The notes under the pieces: model-generated
What the model saw: only the letters and a program-made list of their open reading frames with translations
Database searches by the model: none
What the model was told of the DNA's origin: nothing
Translations under genes and position numbers: made by a program
From: Pseudomonas sp.
Lineage (GTDB): Bacteria > Pseudomonadota > Gammaproteobacteria > Pseudomonadales > Pseudomonadaceae
Reading direction: 5' to 3'
Length of the DNA: 64,000 nt
Assembly: GCA_030656145.1 (NCBI GenBank)
Contig: JAUSOF010000033.1
Span: forward strand, 1-64,000
Shown here: piece after piece, positions 20,501 to 32,373 of the stretch
Layout of the letters: each line of letters opens with the position of its first letter
How positions within the stretch are numbered: position 1 is the first letter of the stretch

Positions 20501-23500
20501 GCGGATGCAGCAATAAGGATGCAAGCAGCTGCAACTCCATCAGCCAGGCGGGCTCCAGTTCCAGCTGGCGGGCTTCGCGACTGGCCTCGCTGGCCGCATC
20601 GGCGAAGGCCCACTCCAGCGCGGACAGGGTGGAGTAGCGCTCGGTGTGTTCAAGTAGCGACTGCCGTGAGCCACCAGCCAGGGTGAGGAAAGCCAATTGC
20701 TGATGCTCGCCGGGTTCGAGCACCACGCGCACCTGCAGGGCCATTATTGGGTCTAGCGTCCAGCCGCTGTTGCCCCCTAGTCCTTGAAGGACGCCCGGCG
20801 GCTGACGCTCGTCGCCGTGCCGACCGAGGAAACTCTGGCGGTCGCTGTCAAACGTCACGCATGCCATCCGCGGGTCATCCATCACTACGCGATGCACAAG
20901 CAGCGGCGGCTTTTCCCCGGGATGCCGCGCCCGTCGGGTAAACAGCAAGGCGTGCAGGTGCGGGAGATACTCGCTGCCGACGAACAGCTTGCTGAATGCA
21001 GGGTGACGCTCGTCATCGAGCGGCGGCGCCAGCACCACTTCGCCATAGCTGGTCAGTTGCAGGGTGCGCGGTCGATCGCTCTCGTTGCTCAGGGTCAGGC
21101 GGCGAATTTCCAGGTCGTCGGCAGCGGCGACGGCGACTTCCATGCGCAGGCGGATGCCATGGTCGTAACGCTGGAATTCCGCCATGTGCGGATGGAAGAC
21201 CACCTGTTCATGCTCGGATATTACGCCGGTCGGCTGGCGGCCCGCCGACCATAGCGCCCCGCTCTGCTCGTCGCGCAGGTAGATCCACAAGCCCTGGCTA
21301 TCGCGGGTGGCATCACCCTGCCAGCGGGTCAGCGCATGCTGATGCCAGCCCAGCCCACCGCCACCGGCCGTGGATATCCAACAGCACAGACGGCCGTTGC
21401 CGAGTACATGAACCTGGGGGAACAACTCGGCATTCCTGGGCACCCAGGCATGTGGTGGTGCCACCCGATCGTTGGCCGGCACTTGCCGCACCTCGATGCG
21501 CTGGGTTTGTGCAGGCAGTTCCTGCGGGATGCGCTCATGCAGCAACAGCTCCATGATCCGCACCCGCGGCTCTTCGCGAAAACGCCGCACCAGCACATCG
21601 GCGCAGAGGGCGTTGTCCAGCGCCGCGAGGATCATGCCCTGGTGATGGGCCATAAACGCACGCACAATCGTGAATCGCCGGCCACTGGCAACCCGCTCAA
21701 CGCTATAGTCTGCCGCCTCGTAGAGTCCGTAGCTGCCGATCAGGCCGAGCCGCTGCAGCTCCAGCAGATTATCCAGTGCTGCAGCCGGGTTGACCGCCAG
21801 GGCCAACGCCGTCGCATAGGGCGCCACTACCAGGTCATGCGCCTGCTCGCGGCGCAAGCCCAGCCCAGGCACTCCGAATGCCCGGTAACGGTAACGGTGC
21901 TCGGGGTCGCGCGAGGCAAAAGCCGATTCGGAAATCCCCCAAGGCACACCTTTTTCACGGCCATGCTGGCGCTGCATCTCGACAGCGGCGCGCTCGCTTT
22001 GCCCCAGCAGCGAACCGGCATGGCTGGGCAGCAGTAATGGCGGCATCAGGTACTCGAACATCGAGCCATTCCAGGACAGCAAAGACAACCCGCCAGCCAT
22101 CTGCGCCAGGGGGCGGCCAAGGAAGAACCAGTGTTCCAACGGCACATCGCCTTTCATGATGGCGAAATAGCTGGCCAGTCGGGCCTCGCTCGCCAGCAGG
22201 TCGTAATGATGATTGTCGAGGCGATCGGCACTCAGGTTGTAGCCAATGTGAAACAGCCGTGATTGCTCATCGTAGAGCGGCCGGAAATCCATGCCCAAGG
22301 CCATTGACTCGGCCCGCGCTGCTGCCTCCAGCAGACTCTGGTGCAGCAATTGCTGCGCCTGGCAGCCATTTTCAAGTGCCAGTTTGAGCTCAAGCTGCCA
22401 GTGTTCATCAGCCTCGTCGGTGGCAACGAAGTTGGCCAGCAAGGCCTGGGCCTCGACACAGGCGGTGGCAACTTCGCTCATGTTCAGGTTGGTTGGCAGG
22501 CAGGCGTCGAGTTGTTCTACCAGCTGCCTGCGCCCGTGCAGTGGCGCCTGCAGCAGGCTCTGCCAAGGCTGTAAACGCTCACGGTCACGACGCATATCGA
22601 GCAGGTGATGATGAATGCGCTCAAGCCAGCACTGGATCTCCTTGAGTTGCTGCACGCTCAGCCCCTGCTGGCGGGTGATGGCCTGGGCTATCGCCACACG
22701 CAGGGCGGCTTCACGCTCTTGTAACGCGTCCAGGCGGTGCGCATCGTCACTGACTTGCTGGCACGCGATGACAAAAGCCGCCACGTGCTCCTTCACTTCA
22801 GCATGCTCGACCATGCTCAGGGCTGCGCGCAATAGTTCGACCGCGTCCACCAGGCCCACCCAGTACTGCTCACGCAGCGCCGTACCCGAGGCAATTTCGA
22901 GACAGCCGCGCTGCAGGGTCATCAAGCAGACTGCCAGGTTGCCGCTGTCGACGGTCGAGACGTAGCGCGGCTCCAGCGGGCTCAACAGCCGTGTGTCGTA
23001 CCAGTTGAGCCAGTGGCCACGGTAGCGTTCGAGTTGTTGCAGGGTATCCAGGCCGCGCCGGATGCGCGCAGACAGGTCACTGGCGCCGATATAGCCCAGA
23101 TCCGCGGCCGCAAGGGTAGACAGAAACAGCATGCCAATATTGGTCGGCGAGGTGCGGTGGGCGATCTCGCTGTAGGGCTCTTCCTGATAATTATCCGGGG
23201 GCAGCCAGTTGTCGTCGGGGCCAACGAAGGTTTCGAAGAATAGCCAGGTACGACGCGCCAGTTGACGGAGAAAGGCGCGCTGGGTCGTATCCAATTCAAC
23301 CACTGCAGGCTGGCGTGGCCTGGCGATGGCCAGGGCGATTTCCGGGGCCAGCAGCCAGAGCAGCAGCAAGGGTGCGGCGGGTAGCAATGCAGCTGGATTG
23401 AATAGCACCAGTAGGCTGCTCAGCAGCATGGCAAAAGCCGGCGATGCCCACATGTGCTGCCACACATAAGCGCGCGAGCCGCGCTCGGCGAGCATCCGTG

Positions 23501-25997
23501 CCTGGTGCGCCGCAGTGGTCCATTCAAGCAGGTGTTGGCGCGACACCGTCAGCCGCCACAAGGTGCGGCCCAGCGCGTCGAGTGCAATCAGCGCATCGTT
23601 GACCAGAAATACCAGCGCCAGCAACCAGCGCCCGGCATGGTCACGCAAGCGTCTGAACATGCCTTTGACTGCGCCGCGCCGGCGCCCGGCGGCCAAGCCT
23701 GTGACCAAGTCGGTGAACAGATAGGCACCCGGTGCAGCGACTGTCAGCAGGGTCCAGACCCAGGGTGAACCAGGCAACCACAGCCAGCCGGCAGTCACCA
23801 GCGCTACCAATGACAGCGGGATCAGGCTGCGCCGCAGGTTGTCGATAATCTTCCAGCAGTCGAGCGCACTCAAACGATTGCTCAGCCTGGAGCCATCACT
23901 GGCCGGCACCTTGCGTCGCAACCAGGGTAATAATTGCCAGTCGCCGCGCAGCCAGCGATGCTGCCGCCGGGCGTAGTCGAGATACGATGCGGGGAAACCC
24001 TCGTAGAGCACGATATCGCTGACCAGCCCGGCGCGGCCGTGAATGCCTTCGAACAGGTCGTGGCTGACCAGGCTGTTTTCCGGGATGCGTCCTTCCAGGC
24101 TGCGCTGGAAAGGCGCGACCTCATAGATGCCCTTACCGACAAAGATGCCGGAACCGAACAGGTCCTGATAGACGTCGGAAACCGCACGGGTATAGATATC
24201 AATGGCCGTGTCGCCGGTATACAGCCTTGCGAACGGCGAGCGGTTGCCGCGTGCCGGGGCGATTTCCACCCGCGGCTGCAATACCGTGTAACCACGCAGT
24301 ACCCGACCACTCAAGGGGTCGACCTCGGCGCCATTGAGTGGATGGGCCAGGGTGCCGACGAGGCGTGCGACCGTCCCCGCGGGCAAGCCGGTATCGGCAT
24401 CCACCGTCACCACAAAACGGATGCCGGCTAAGCCCGCCGGGTCACCTTCATGCAGGTTGAAGGCGCCCGCCTCTGCTCCCAGCAGGTAGTGATTGAACTG
24501 TTCGAGTTTGCCGCGCTTGCGCTCCCAGCCCATCCAGCAGCCTTCGCCGGGGTTGAACAGGCGCGGGCGCTGCAGCAGGTGGAAAGCTCCGCCATTGTTG
24601 TTGGCATGCCGCAGGTTGAGCCGGCGAATACCCTGGGCGAGCAGCTGCTCCAGCTCCGCATCGTGCGGCATGCGCTGCGCAGGTGCATCGGCATGATCGC
24701 TTAGCAGCACGAAACGCAGCAGCGGGTCCGGGTTGGCCAGGTAGTGCATTTCCAGCTGTTCCAGTACCTCAATCGCCTCGTCGGTGCTGCCCAGCAGCAC
24801 CGGTACCACCACCGCCGTGGCGCAGTTGTGGGCGATGGCCTTACTGAAATCGAGCTTGGGCAGCACCCGTGGCGGCAGGTTCAGGGTGACCAGCCAGTGC
24901 ACCAGGGTGATGCTCAGTACCGAGGCCGGTAGCACGGCCAGCATGATGCCCAGCACCCAGGTCGTCGGGCTCGCACCAACCAGTGCCAGATACCAGGCCG
25001 GGAGCAGCAAGGCAACGCCACCGGCCAGGCTCAGTGCAGCGGCATAGAACTGTCCGGCATGGCCAAACAGCCAGCGCCGCCAGGCTGCGGCCAGGCTTGG
25101 CTGATAATCCAAACCAGTCTCACACTGCTCGCGTCCCGGACCGATCAGCCAGTAACCGACATGCCCGCTGGCATCTGCCGGATTGCCGGCCAGGGCATGC
25201 TGCAGCACCTGCTCGGCTACTTCGGCCTCGCTGCGCTGTGCGCCTGCTGCGAGCTCCTCCAGTGCCTTGCGGTAGCGGTCACGGGTGTCGAAGTCCATAT
25301 ATGGATAGACGCCCGCAGGGTCGGTGCGCAGGGTCGCTTCGACGCCACTGCTTTGCTCGAAGAAGTCCTTCCAGGGAATCGCCGCAATGATGCCCAGGTT
25401 GGCCAGGGCGCGGGCCACGCATTCGGTGTCATCGAAGGCAGCTAACTCGACACAATGTCGGGTCGCCTCGAAAGGCGCGCGCAGCTGCGGCAACAAACGG
25501 CCGAATGCGCTGACCAGAATTTCCACGCAGGCCAGGCGCAGCATGGTCGGGAACGCCCACAACTCGGCGATGGTCAAGGGCGTGTCGGCCTGGTAGGTGC
25601 TGACGAACTGCACCGCACTGGGCAGCGACAACTGCAGGCGCGAGGCGTGCAGATAGCCCTGGGCAATGGCGAAAATCCGCGGAATGCCCTCCTCGCCCGG
25701 ATTGGTCAGGCAAGGCAGGCGCTGATAAAAGTCGCGTGGCAGGTCTTGGCTTATTTGCCGTGCTGCGCGCTGCACCTGGTAGTCGTTATCGAGTAACCAC
25801 TCAGCAGCTTTGGCGACGTCCGCTGGCGGATCGAGGCAGAGACGCTGGGCAGCCTGCAGCCATGCCTCCAGCTTATTGATATGCAGCCACACCAGCAAAT
25901 CACCGGGTTGGCCCGCGACCAGCAGATGGCGTTCGCGCAACTGGCTGGCGACCCTATCGAGCAGGCCCTTGGGGATGCTGGGTTCAGTCAGGCTCAT
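17586..25997 (-). CDS. Cyclic beta-1,2-glucan synthase (NdvB-like; GT84/GH94)
   Basis: 2803 aa; central membrane glycosyltransferase domain (VTVDADTGLPAGTVARLVGTLAHP, HRWLRGDWQLLPWL) and C-terminal GH94 region (GGDWNDGMDRLGREGRGESVWLGWF). Confidence 0.94.
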   Translation of the reverse strand: MSLTEPSIPKGLLDRVASQLRERHLLVAGQPGDLLVWLHINKLEAWLQAAQRLCLDPPADVAKAAEWLLDNDYQVQRAARQISQDLPRDFYQRLPCLTNPGEEGIPRIFAIAQGYLHASRLQLSLPSAVQFVSTYQADTPLTIAELWAFPTMLRLACVEILVSAFGRLLPQLRAPFEATRHCVELAAFDDTECVARALANLGIIAAIPWKDFFEQSSGVEATLRTDPAGVYPYMDFDTRDRYRKALEELAAGAQRSEAEVAEQVLQHALAGNPADASGHVGYWLIGPGREQCETGLDYQPSLAAAWRRWLFGHAGQFYAAALSLAGGVALLLPAWYLALVGASPTTWVLGIMLAVLPASVLSITLVHWLVTLNLPPRVLPKLDFSKAIAHNCATAVVVPVLLGSTDEAIEVLEQLEMHYLANPDPLLRFVLLSDHADAPAQRMPHDAELEQLLAQGIRRLNLRHANNNGGAFHLLQRPRLFNPGEGCWMGWERKRGKLEQFNHYLLGAEAGAFNLHEGDPAGLAGIRFVVTVDADTGLPAGTVARLVGTLAHPLNGAEVDPLSGRVLRGYTVLQPRVEIAPARGNRSPFARLYTGDTAIDIYTRAVSDVYQDLFGSGIFVGKGIYEVAPFQRSLEGRIPENSLVSHDLFEGIHGRAGLVSDIVLYEGFPASYLDYARRQHRWLRGDWQLLPWLRRKVPASDGSRLSNRLSALDCWKIIDNLRRSLIPLSLVALVTAGWLWLPGSPWVWTLLTVAAPGAYLFTDLVTGLAAGRRRGAVKGMFRRLRDHAGRWLLALVFLVNDALIALDALGRTLWRLTVSRQHLLEWTTAAHQARMLAERGSRAYVWQHMWASPAFAMLLSSLLVLFNPAALLPAAPLLLLWLLAPEIALAIARPRQPAVVELDTTQRAFLRQLARRTWLFFETFVGPDDNWLPPDNYQEEPYSEIAHRTSPTNIGMLFLSTLAAADLGYIGASDLSARIRRGLDTLQQLERYRGHWLNWYDTRLLSPLEPRYVSTVDSGNLAVCLMTLQRGCLEIASGTALREQYWVGLVDAVELLRAALSMVEHAEVKEHVAAFVIACQQVSDDAHRLDALQEREAALRVAIAQAITRQQGLSVQQLKEIQCWLERIHHHLLDMRRDRERLQPWQSLLQAPLHGRRQLVEQLDACLPTNLNMSEVATACVEAQALLANFVATDEADEHWQLELKLALENGCQAQQLLHQSLLEAAARAESMALGMDFRPLYDEQSRLFHIGYNLSADRLDNHHYDLLASEARLASYFAIMKGDVPLEHWFFLGRPLAQMAGGLSLLSWNGSMFEYLMPPLLLPSHAGSLLGQSERAAVEMQRQHGREKGVPWGISESAFASRDPEHRYRYRAFGVPGLGLRREQAHDLVVAPYATALALAVNPAAALDNLLELQRLGLIGSYGLYEAADYSVERVASGRRFTIVRAFMAHHQGMILAALDNALCADVLVRRFREEPRVRIMELLLHERIPQELPAQTQRIEVRQVPANDRVAPPHAWVPRNAELFPQVHVLGNGRLCCWISTAGGGGLGWHQHALTRWQGDATRDSQGLWIYLRDEQSGALWSAGRQPTGVISEHEQVVFHPHMAEFQRYDHGIRLRMEVAVAAADDLEIRRLTLSNESDRPRTLQLTSYGEVVLAPPLDDERHPAFSKLFVGSEYLPHLHALLFTRRARHPGEKPPLLVHRVVMDDPRMACVTFDSDRQSFLGRHGDERQPPGVLQGLGGNSGWTLDPIMALQVRVVLEPGEHQQLAFLTLAGGSRQSLLEHTERYSTLSALEWAFADAASEASREARQLELEPAWLMELQLLASLLLHPHPTLRGGAATLLANRLGQPRLWGMGISGDRPLLLLRIGHGQETGLLRTLVRGQRFWRRHGLHVDLLVLRLGASSYAEPLREQLHALLQDVGGQEELPLHSGGVHLLFADQLPASDIGLLESAARVVLDEAAGTLAEQLQAAMLPRPSPPPFSGTGLPLHEIDRPLQRPNDLREDNGLGGFSADGREYLIHLEADQRTPAPWCNVLANQGFGSIVSEAGLGFSWALNSGENRLTPWNNDPLADGAGEALYLRDEETAAVWTTTPLPAGQGHACQIRHGAGYSSWRRNSQGLEQEVLVFVALEDPVKIIRLRLHNVSTRARRVTATYYAEWLLGALRSTARTHVVCEYERDSHSLLARNPWNPEFAERVAFLSANRPPHSLTTDRQDFLGMAGHPSSPAGLQRWALGGRIEPGDDPCAAFQVHLDIAVGATVEVVFLLGQGSDREQAIALARHWQQEGQVELALTQVTQHWDRLLGSVQVQTPDPAFDLMVNRWLLYQTLASRILARAGFYQAGGAIGYRDQLQDVLALLHAEPQRARAHILACAAHQFEEGDVLHWWHPPLDRGVRTRCSDDLLWLPYVTSQYVEATGDQSILDEQLAFLQAPPLAADEHDRYARYLPGSQLYSLYEHCKRAMQHGNTRGSHGLPLIGGGDWNDGMDRLGREGRGESVWLGWFTVATMKGFAGLAERQACFDEQIYWIKSAQALTQQINQVAWDGNWYLRALDDDGQPLGSHTDDECKIDSISQSWAVLSGGHANPRARRAVEHAAAELISEQQRLIRLLWPPFANTRREPGYIKAYPPGIRENGGQYSHAAAWLGMAFAELGDAAGAWQVFQLMNPIHQADSPERLTRYRVEPYVLAADIASVAPHCGRGGWTWYSGSAAWTWRLGVESILGLRLREGRLSISPCLPPGWPGFSAQIQGAQGALRIVVEKIITSETQTAWPRMTLNGQPLLEETVAFPRDGSTAEVRVWLY

Positions 25998-27067
25998 CGT
26001 GGCCTCGGCAAGGCGAAACGCAGTTCCAGCTGACCGCCTCCGTCATCCTCGAATGCGTTGAACGAGGGCTGCTGACGCATGATCAGCAAGGGTTGGCAGA
26101 TATGGGTCATGAGGAAGCTGGTGACGCTGCCATAGGGCATATCCAGACGTCCGCTGCAGCCGTGCGCGGAAAGCACAATCAGGTCCACGCTTTCCTGGGC
26201 AGCGATACGCATCAGGCTGCTGCGTACGTCCTCGCAGAGCACACTGGCGCGCACTACAAGGCCGTGTTCGCTGGCGCGGCTTTGCAAGCGCGCCAGGTAC
26301 TGCTGGGCAACCCGTTGATTGCGCCGCAGTAAGCGTTCGCATAATTCGATGTCCTCACTCTCGGCCGGCCCTACCTCGGTCAACGCTGTCGGCGGTACTA
26401 CATGCACCAGCAGCAGCTCGGCGTGCTGCGCCTTGGCCAAGTGCATGGCGAAGGGCAAGACACTTTCGGCCCGGTAAGAACCATCGAGCGGCACCAGTAA
26501 GCGGCGATAGCCTGTTTGCGGCATATTTTGTGCCGCGCAAGGGATTAACAGCAGTGAACCCGGCGCATGATCCACCACCTCGCGCGCCGTATCGCCGAGT
26601 CCCCAGCCATCAGGCCGCCATTCACCGTGGGTGCCCAGAACAGTCAGTTCGTTAGGGTGCCTTTGCGTCCACAAGCTGATTTGTTCGGCCGCCTGCCCCT
26701 CGACAACTTCGGCCTCGATAAGCGCACACAAGTGACGATACTGTTCGACCAGAAGCTCGACCTGGCCGAAGGCCTCGCGGCGCCGAATCTCCCAGTCCAG
26801 CGGGTCCTGACACTCCTCGCCGGTTGGGCGAGTGACGAATACCCGCAGCAACAGCAGCGGAACAGCCAGGCTATTGGCCATCGCAATGGCATGCAGGATC
26901 ACCCTGCTGAGCGGCTCACCGCTGCCAATGCAGGCCACCACCCGGTTAAAGCCCCTGGCTGGCGCCCCTGCAGTAGTTTGCAGGGGCTGAGGGGGCGTGT
27001 TGTCAGTAATCATGCGCAGGGCTTCCTCCGACTCCGCGAGGGAGTCGTCCGAGAGACGAGGTATCAC
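25994..27067 (-). CDS. Universal stress protein, tandem UspA domains
   Basis: YRRLLVPLDGSYRAESVLPFAMHLAKAQHAELLLVHVV...DLIVLSAHGCSGRLDMPYGSVTSFLM; overlaps the ndvB-like start. Confidence 0.85.
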   Translation of the reverse strand: MIPRLSDDSLAESEEALRMITDNTPPQPLQTTAGAPARGFNRVVACIGSGEPLSRVILHAIAMANSLAVPLLLLRVFVTRPTGEECQDPLDWEIRRREAFGQVELLVEQYRHLCALIEAEVVEGQAAEQISLWTQRHPNELTVLGTHGEWRPDGWGLGDTAREVVDHAPGSLLLIPCAAQNMPQTGYRRLLVPLDGSYRAESVLPFAMHLAKAQHAELLLVHVVPPTALTEVGPAESEDIELCERLLRRNQRVAQQYLARLQSRASEHGLVVRASVLCEDVRSSLMRIAAQESVDLIVLSAHGCSGRLDMPYGSVTSFLMTHICQPLLIMRQQPSFNAFEDDGGGQLELRFALPRPR

Positions 27068-27093
27068 CCTAGTCAGCCATGGCGGACGACGGT

Positions 27094-27107
27094 TTGATGC
27101 AGATCAA
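27094..27107. promoter_or_regulatory. Predicted ANR/FNR/DNR box (TTGATGCAGATCAA)
   Basis: Perfect TTGAT-N4-ATCAA palindrome just upstream of usp (27067, minus). Confidence 0.75.
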
Positions 27108-27127
27108 GTGGTGCTGCGGCCATTGCG

Positions 27128-27391
27128 TCAGTGCGACGAAGTGGCCAGCCGCGGCTGCAGATACGCGACCAGCGCATCGAGGCTGTCCAGTTTGTGGTAA
27201 TCGGCTTCGGGAATATTCACCCCCAGGCGCCGATGCAAAGCGCCGAGAAAACGCAGCCAGTCCATTGAGTCGAGGTCGACCTCATTGCGCAGCGGCCGGT
27301 CGCTGCGTAACGCCTCTGGCTCAAGTTCCGGCGCGATATGCTGCAACTCTTCGAGCACCTGCTGGCGCAGCAGTTGTTGATCCATGGTCAT
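27128..27391 (-). CDS. Acyl carrier protein
   Basis: 87 aa; EVDLDSMDWLRFL phosphopantetheine-type Ser motif. Confidence 0.85.
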   Translation of the reverse strand: MTMDQQLLRQQVLEELQHIAPELEPEALRSDRPLRNEVDLDSMDWLRFLGALHRRLGVNIPEADYHKLDSLDALVAYLQPRLATSSH

Positions 27392-27396
27392 GTTCC

Positions 27397-28557
27397 TCAG
27401 AGGCTGTCGGGGCGTTGCAGAAGGCGTTGCACTTCGCCGAGAAAGCGTGCGCCATAGTGACCGTCGCTGACCCGGTGATCGGCGGCCAGGCTAGCGACCA
27501 CGCAGGGCATCACGCACAACTTGCCCGCATCGACCCAGGGCCGCTCGGCGATGCTGCCGAAACCGACCAGGGCCACCTGTGGCGGGTATATCACCCCGAA
27601 CACCGTGTCCACGCCCTGATCGCCGAGCTGGGTGACGGTTAGGCTGGCATCGCTCAGCTCGGAGCTGCGCAACGAGCCGCTGCGGGTGCGCTGCACCAGG
27701 TCGGCGAGTTCGCCCATCAATTGCTCCAGCGATTTGTCGGCAACCGCGTGCAGCGCCGGCGCAATCAGGCCGCCCTGGCGCAGGGCAATGGCCACGCCGA
27801 GGTGGATGTCAGCGGCCGGTTGGAAGGCGCCCTCGTGCCAGAAACCATTGAGCTGCGGGTACTCGCGCAGCGCCAGCGCCACTGCCTTGAGCAGCAGCAC
27901 GCCGGGCAACAGTCGATCCGCTGGCGTGGTGTTGGCATTGCGCACCTGCAGCCAGCTCATTGCCGGGCCCAGGGCGATGGTTTGGCTGAGGTAGTAATGC
28001 GGAATCTCGCGTTTGGAGCGGCTCATGGCCGCGCCGATGGCCTGACGCATGGCGACCTGACGATCGGTCGGCCCGCGTTCGGCTGGCGTCGACGTCTGGC
28101 TGGCGGCTTCGACATCTTCCAGGGTGACCACGCCATGTGGCCCACTGCCCGTCAGCGTGGCTGGGTCAAGGCCCAGTTCGCCGGCACGCTTGCGCGCCGC
28201 CGGAGAAATCCGTGGCCTGCTGGTCGCTGGCACTGCTTGGGACGGCATGCCTGGTGCTGGCGCTGCCTGCTCGGCAGGCGGTTTGCGCGACACTCGGTGG
28301 CGCGCGGTTTTGGCACTTTCCCCGGCTTGCAGCAAGCTGACGAGCGGCGTACCCACCGGCACCTTGGCGCCAGGCTCAATCAGTAACTCGAAGACTTGGC
28401 CTGCTTGCCAGCATTCCACCTCGACTGCAGCCTTGGCGGTATCGACCACGGCAACCACCTGGCCGCGCTTGACCGTATCGCCAGGCTTGATCAGCCACTC
28501 CAACAGGGTGCCCTCGTCCATGTCGGCGCCGAGGGACGGCAGTTTGAAATCGATCAT
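27397..28557 (-). CDS. 2-oxo acid dehydrogenase E2 (dihydrolipoamide acyltransferase)
   Basis: N-terminal lipoyl domain (VVDTAKAAVEVE), E3-binding domain (ISPAARKRAGELGLDPATLTGSGPHGVV), DHRVSDG catalytic motif. Confidence 0.92.
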   Translation of the reverse strand: MIDFKLPSLGADMDEGTLLEWLIKPGDTVKRGQVVAVVDTAKAAVEVECWQAGQVFELLIEPGAKVPVGTPLVSLLQAGESAKTARHRVSRKPPAEQAAPAPGMPSQAVPATSRPRISPAARKRAGELGLDPATLTGSGPHGVVTLEDVEAASQTSTPAERGPTDRQVAMRQAIGAAMSRSKREIPHYYLSQTIALGPAMSWLQVRNANTTPADRLLPGVLLLKAVALALREYPQLNGFWHEGAFQPAADIHLGVAIALRQGGLIAPALHAVADKSLEQLMGELADLVQRTRSGSLRSSELSDASLTVTQLGDQGVDTVFGVIYPPQVALVGFGSIAERPWVDAGKLCVMPCVVASLAADHRVSDGHYGARFLGEVQRLLQRPDSL

Positions 28558-28611
28558 GTGTCGCTCCTGTCGAATCGATTCTGGGCGAGCGCGTCTCCCC
28601 CGCCCCTGCAA

Positions 28612-29586
28612 CTAGCCGCACAGCTCATGGGCTGCGGCGACGATTGCCGGTACCTGCGGCAGCGCCGCGTGTTCCAGGTGTTTGGCGTAGGGCATCGGCA
28701 CCTCGGCGCTGCATACCCGCATCGGCGGCGCATCCAGCTCGTAGAAGGCCTGCTCGACAATCCGCGTAATGATCTCGGCAGCCAGGCTGCCGCTGCGCCA
28801 GCCCTCGTCGACCACCAGCACGCGACGGGTCTTGCGCAGCGAGGCGAGAATGGTCGCATCATCCAGCGGGCGCAGTACGCGCAGGTCAATGACCTCGGCG
28901 GCGACGCCCTCCCCGGCCAGTTGCTCAGCCGCCGCCAGGGCTTTGCCGAGGGTGCCGCCGTAGGTGATCAGCGTCAGGTCGCGGCCTTCGCGGCGCACCT
29001 TGGCCGAACAGATGTCCAGCGGTGCGCTTTCATCCAGCTCGCCTTCCAGGTTGTACAGTTGGGCATGCTCGAAGATCAGCACCGGATCGGGATCCTCCAG
29101 CGCCAGCCAGAGCATGCCGCGGGCATCCTCCAGGGTCGCCGGGGCGAGGATCTTCAGGCCGGGAATATGCGCGAACCAACCCTCCAGGCTATGCGAATGC
29201 TGGGCTGCCAGCTGACGTCCGGCACCAGTGGCCATGCGCAATACCAGCGGTACCGAGAACTGGCCGCCGGACATATGCCGCAGGGTGGCGGCGGTGTTGA
29301 TGATCGGGTCGAGGGCGAGCAGGCTGAAGTTCACCGTCATCACCTCGACAATTGGCCGCATGCCGCCTAGCGCCGCACCGATGCCGGCACCGACAAAACC
29401 GAGCTCTGACAAGGGCGTGTCGCGGATTCGTTGCTCGCCGAATTCCTCCAGCAAGCCTTTGGTTACCGCATAGGTGCCGCCATAGCGGCCGACGTCTTCG
29501 CCCATCAGAAACACCCGCGGATCGCGCTGTAGCGCCTCGCGCAAAGCTTCGCGCAGCGCTTCGCGGTAGGTTATGCGCTGGCTCAT
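28612..29586 (-). CDS. Pyruvate (2-oxo acid) dehydrogenase E1 beta subunit
   Basis: [50 protein letters not shown]...; ATGA overlap with E1 alpha. Confidence 0.93.
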   Translation of the reverse strand: MSQRITYREALREALREALQRDPRVFLMGEDVGRYGGTYAVTKGLLEEFGEQRIRDTPLSELGFVGAGIGAALGGMRPIVEVMTVNFSLLALDPIINTAATLRHMSGGQFSVPLVLRMATGAGRQLAAQHSHSLEGWFAHIPGLKILAPATLEDARGMLWLALEDPDPVLIFEHAQLYNLEGELDESAPLDICSAKVRREGRDLTLITYGGTLGKALAAAEQLAGEGVAAEVIDLRVLRPLDDATILASLRKTRRVLVVDEGWRSGSLAAEIITRIVEQAFYELDAPPMRVCSAEVPMPYAKHLEHAALPQVPAIVAAAHELCG

Positions 29587-30577
29587 GGCCTGTCCTCCAC
29601 TCCGGCCGCCGCTGTGTAAACATCGCGGCACAGGTCTTCCAGCGGCTCCAGGCTGCCGGCCTCGGCATAGGCCACCGCGGCTTCCACCTCCTGCTCCACC
29701 TCGGCAGCTATGGCCAGGAAGGTCTGCTCGTCCAGCAGACCCTGGGCCTTTAGCCGCGCACTGTAACTGTGGATAGGCCCACGCTCTTTCCACTGCTCGA
29801 CTTCGGCTTTATCGCGGTACAACTCCGGGTCAAACATCGAGTGGGCGCGGAAGCGGTAGGTCTGGTATTCGAGAAAATACGGCCCCTGCCCGGCGCGCAC
29901 CTGCTCGACCGCCACGCGGGTGGCCTGGTGCACAGCGACCACATCCATACCATCCACCGCCTGAGTGGTGATTTTATAGGCGCCAGCCTTGGCGCACAGG
30001 TCGGTCTGCGACTGCGAACGGGCCAGGGCGGTGCCCATGGCGTAGAGATTGTTCTCACAGCAGAACAACACCGGCAGTTGCCAAAGCACAGCCAGGTTGA
30101 GTGCCTCATGGAAGGCGCCTTCGGCCATCGCGCCTTCGCCGAAGAAGCAAGCGGAGAGCCGCGTGCCACCCTGCATGCGTTCGGCCAGGGCCAGGCCGAC
30201 AGCCAACGGCAGGCCGCCGGCAACGATGGCGTTGCCGCCGAAGAAGCGGGTCTTGGCATCGAACAGGTGCATCGAGCCGCCGCGCCCGCGCGAGCAGCCT
30301 TCCTGCTTGCCGTACATCTCGGCCATGATCGTAGTCATCGGCACGCCCTGGATCAGCGCATGGGCGTGCTCGCGGTAGGTGGCGAGCACTGCATCGTCGG
30401 GCGCCAGGGCATGCAGGGCGCCGACCGCCACCGCCTCCTCGCCGATATACAGGTGCAGGAAACCACGGATCTTGGCTTGGCCATACAACTCGGCCGCGCG
30501 CTCCTCCAGCCGGCGGATGCGCAGCATGTCGCGCAGCAACACCAGGGCGAAATCACGCGCATACGGCACGGGCGCGT

Positions 30578-30581
<4 letters not shown>
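29583..30581 (-). CDS. Pyruvate dehydrogenase E1 alpha subunit
   Basis: [37 protein letters not shown] motif [31 protein letters not shown]. Confidence 0.94.
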
Positions 30582-32341
<1,760 letters not shown>

Positions 32342-32373
32342 AGGCGTCTCTCCAGGTTCACTGCGCTGACGAA

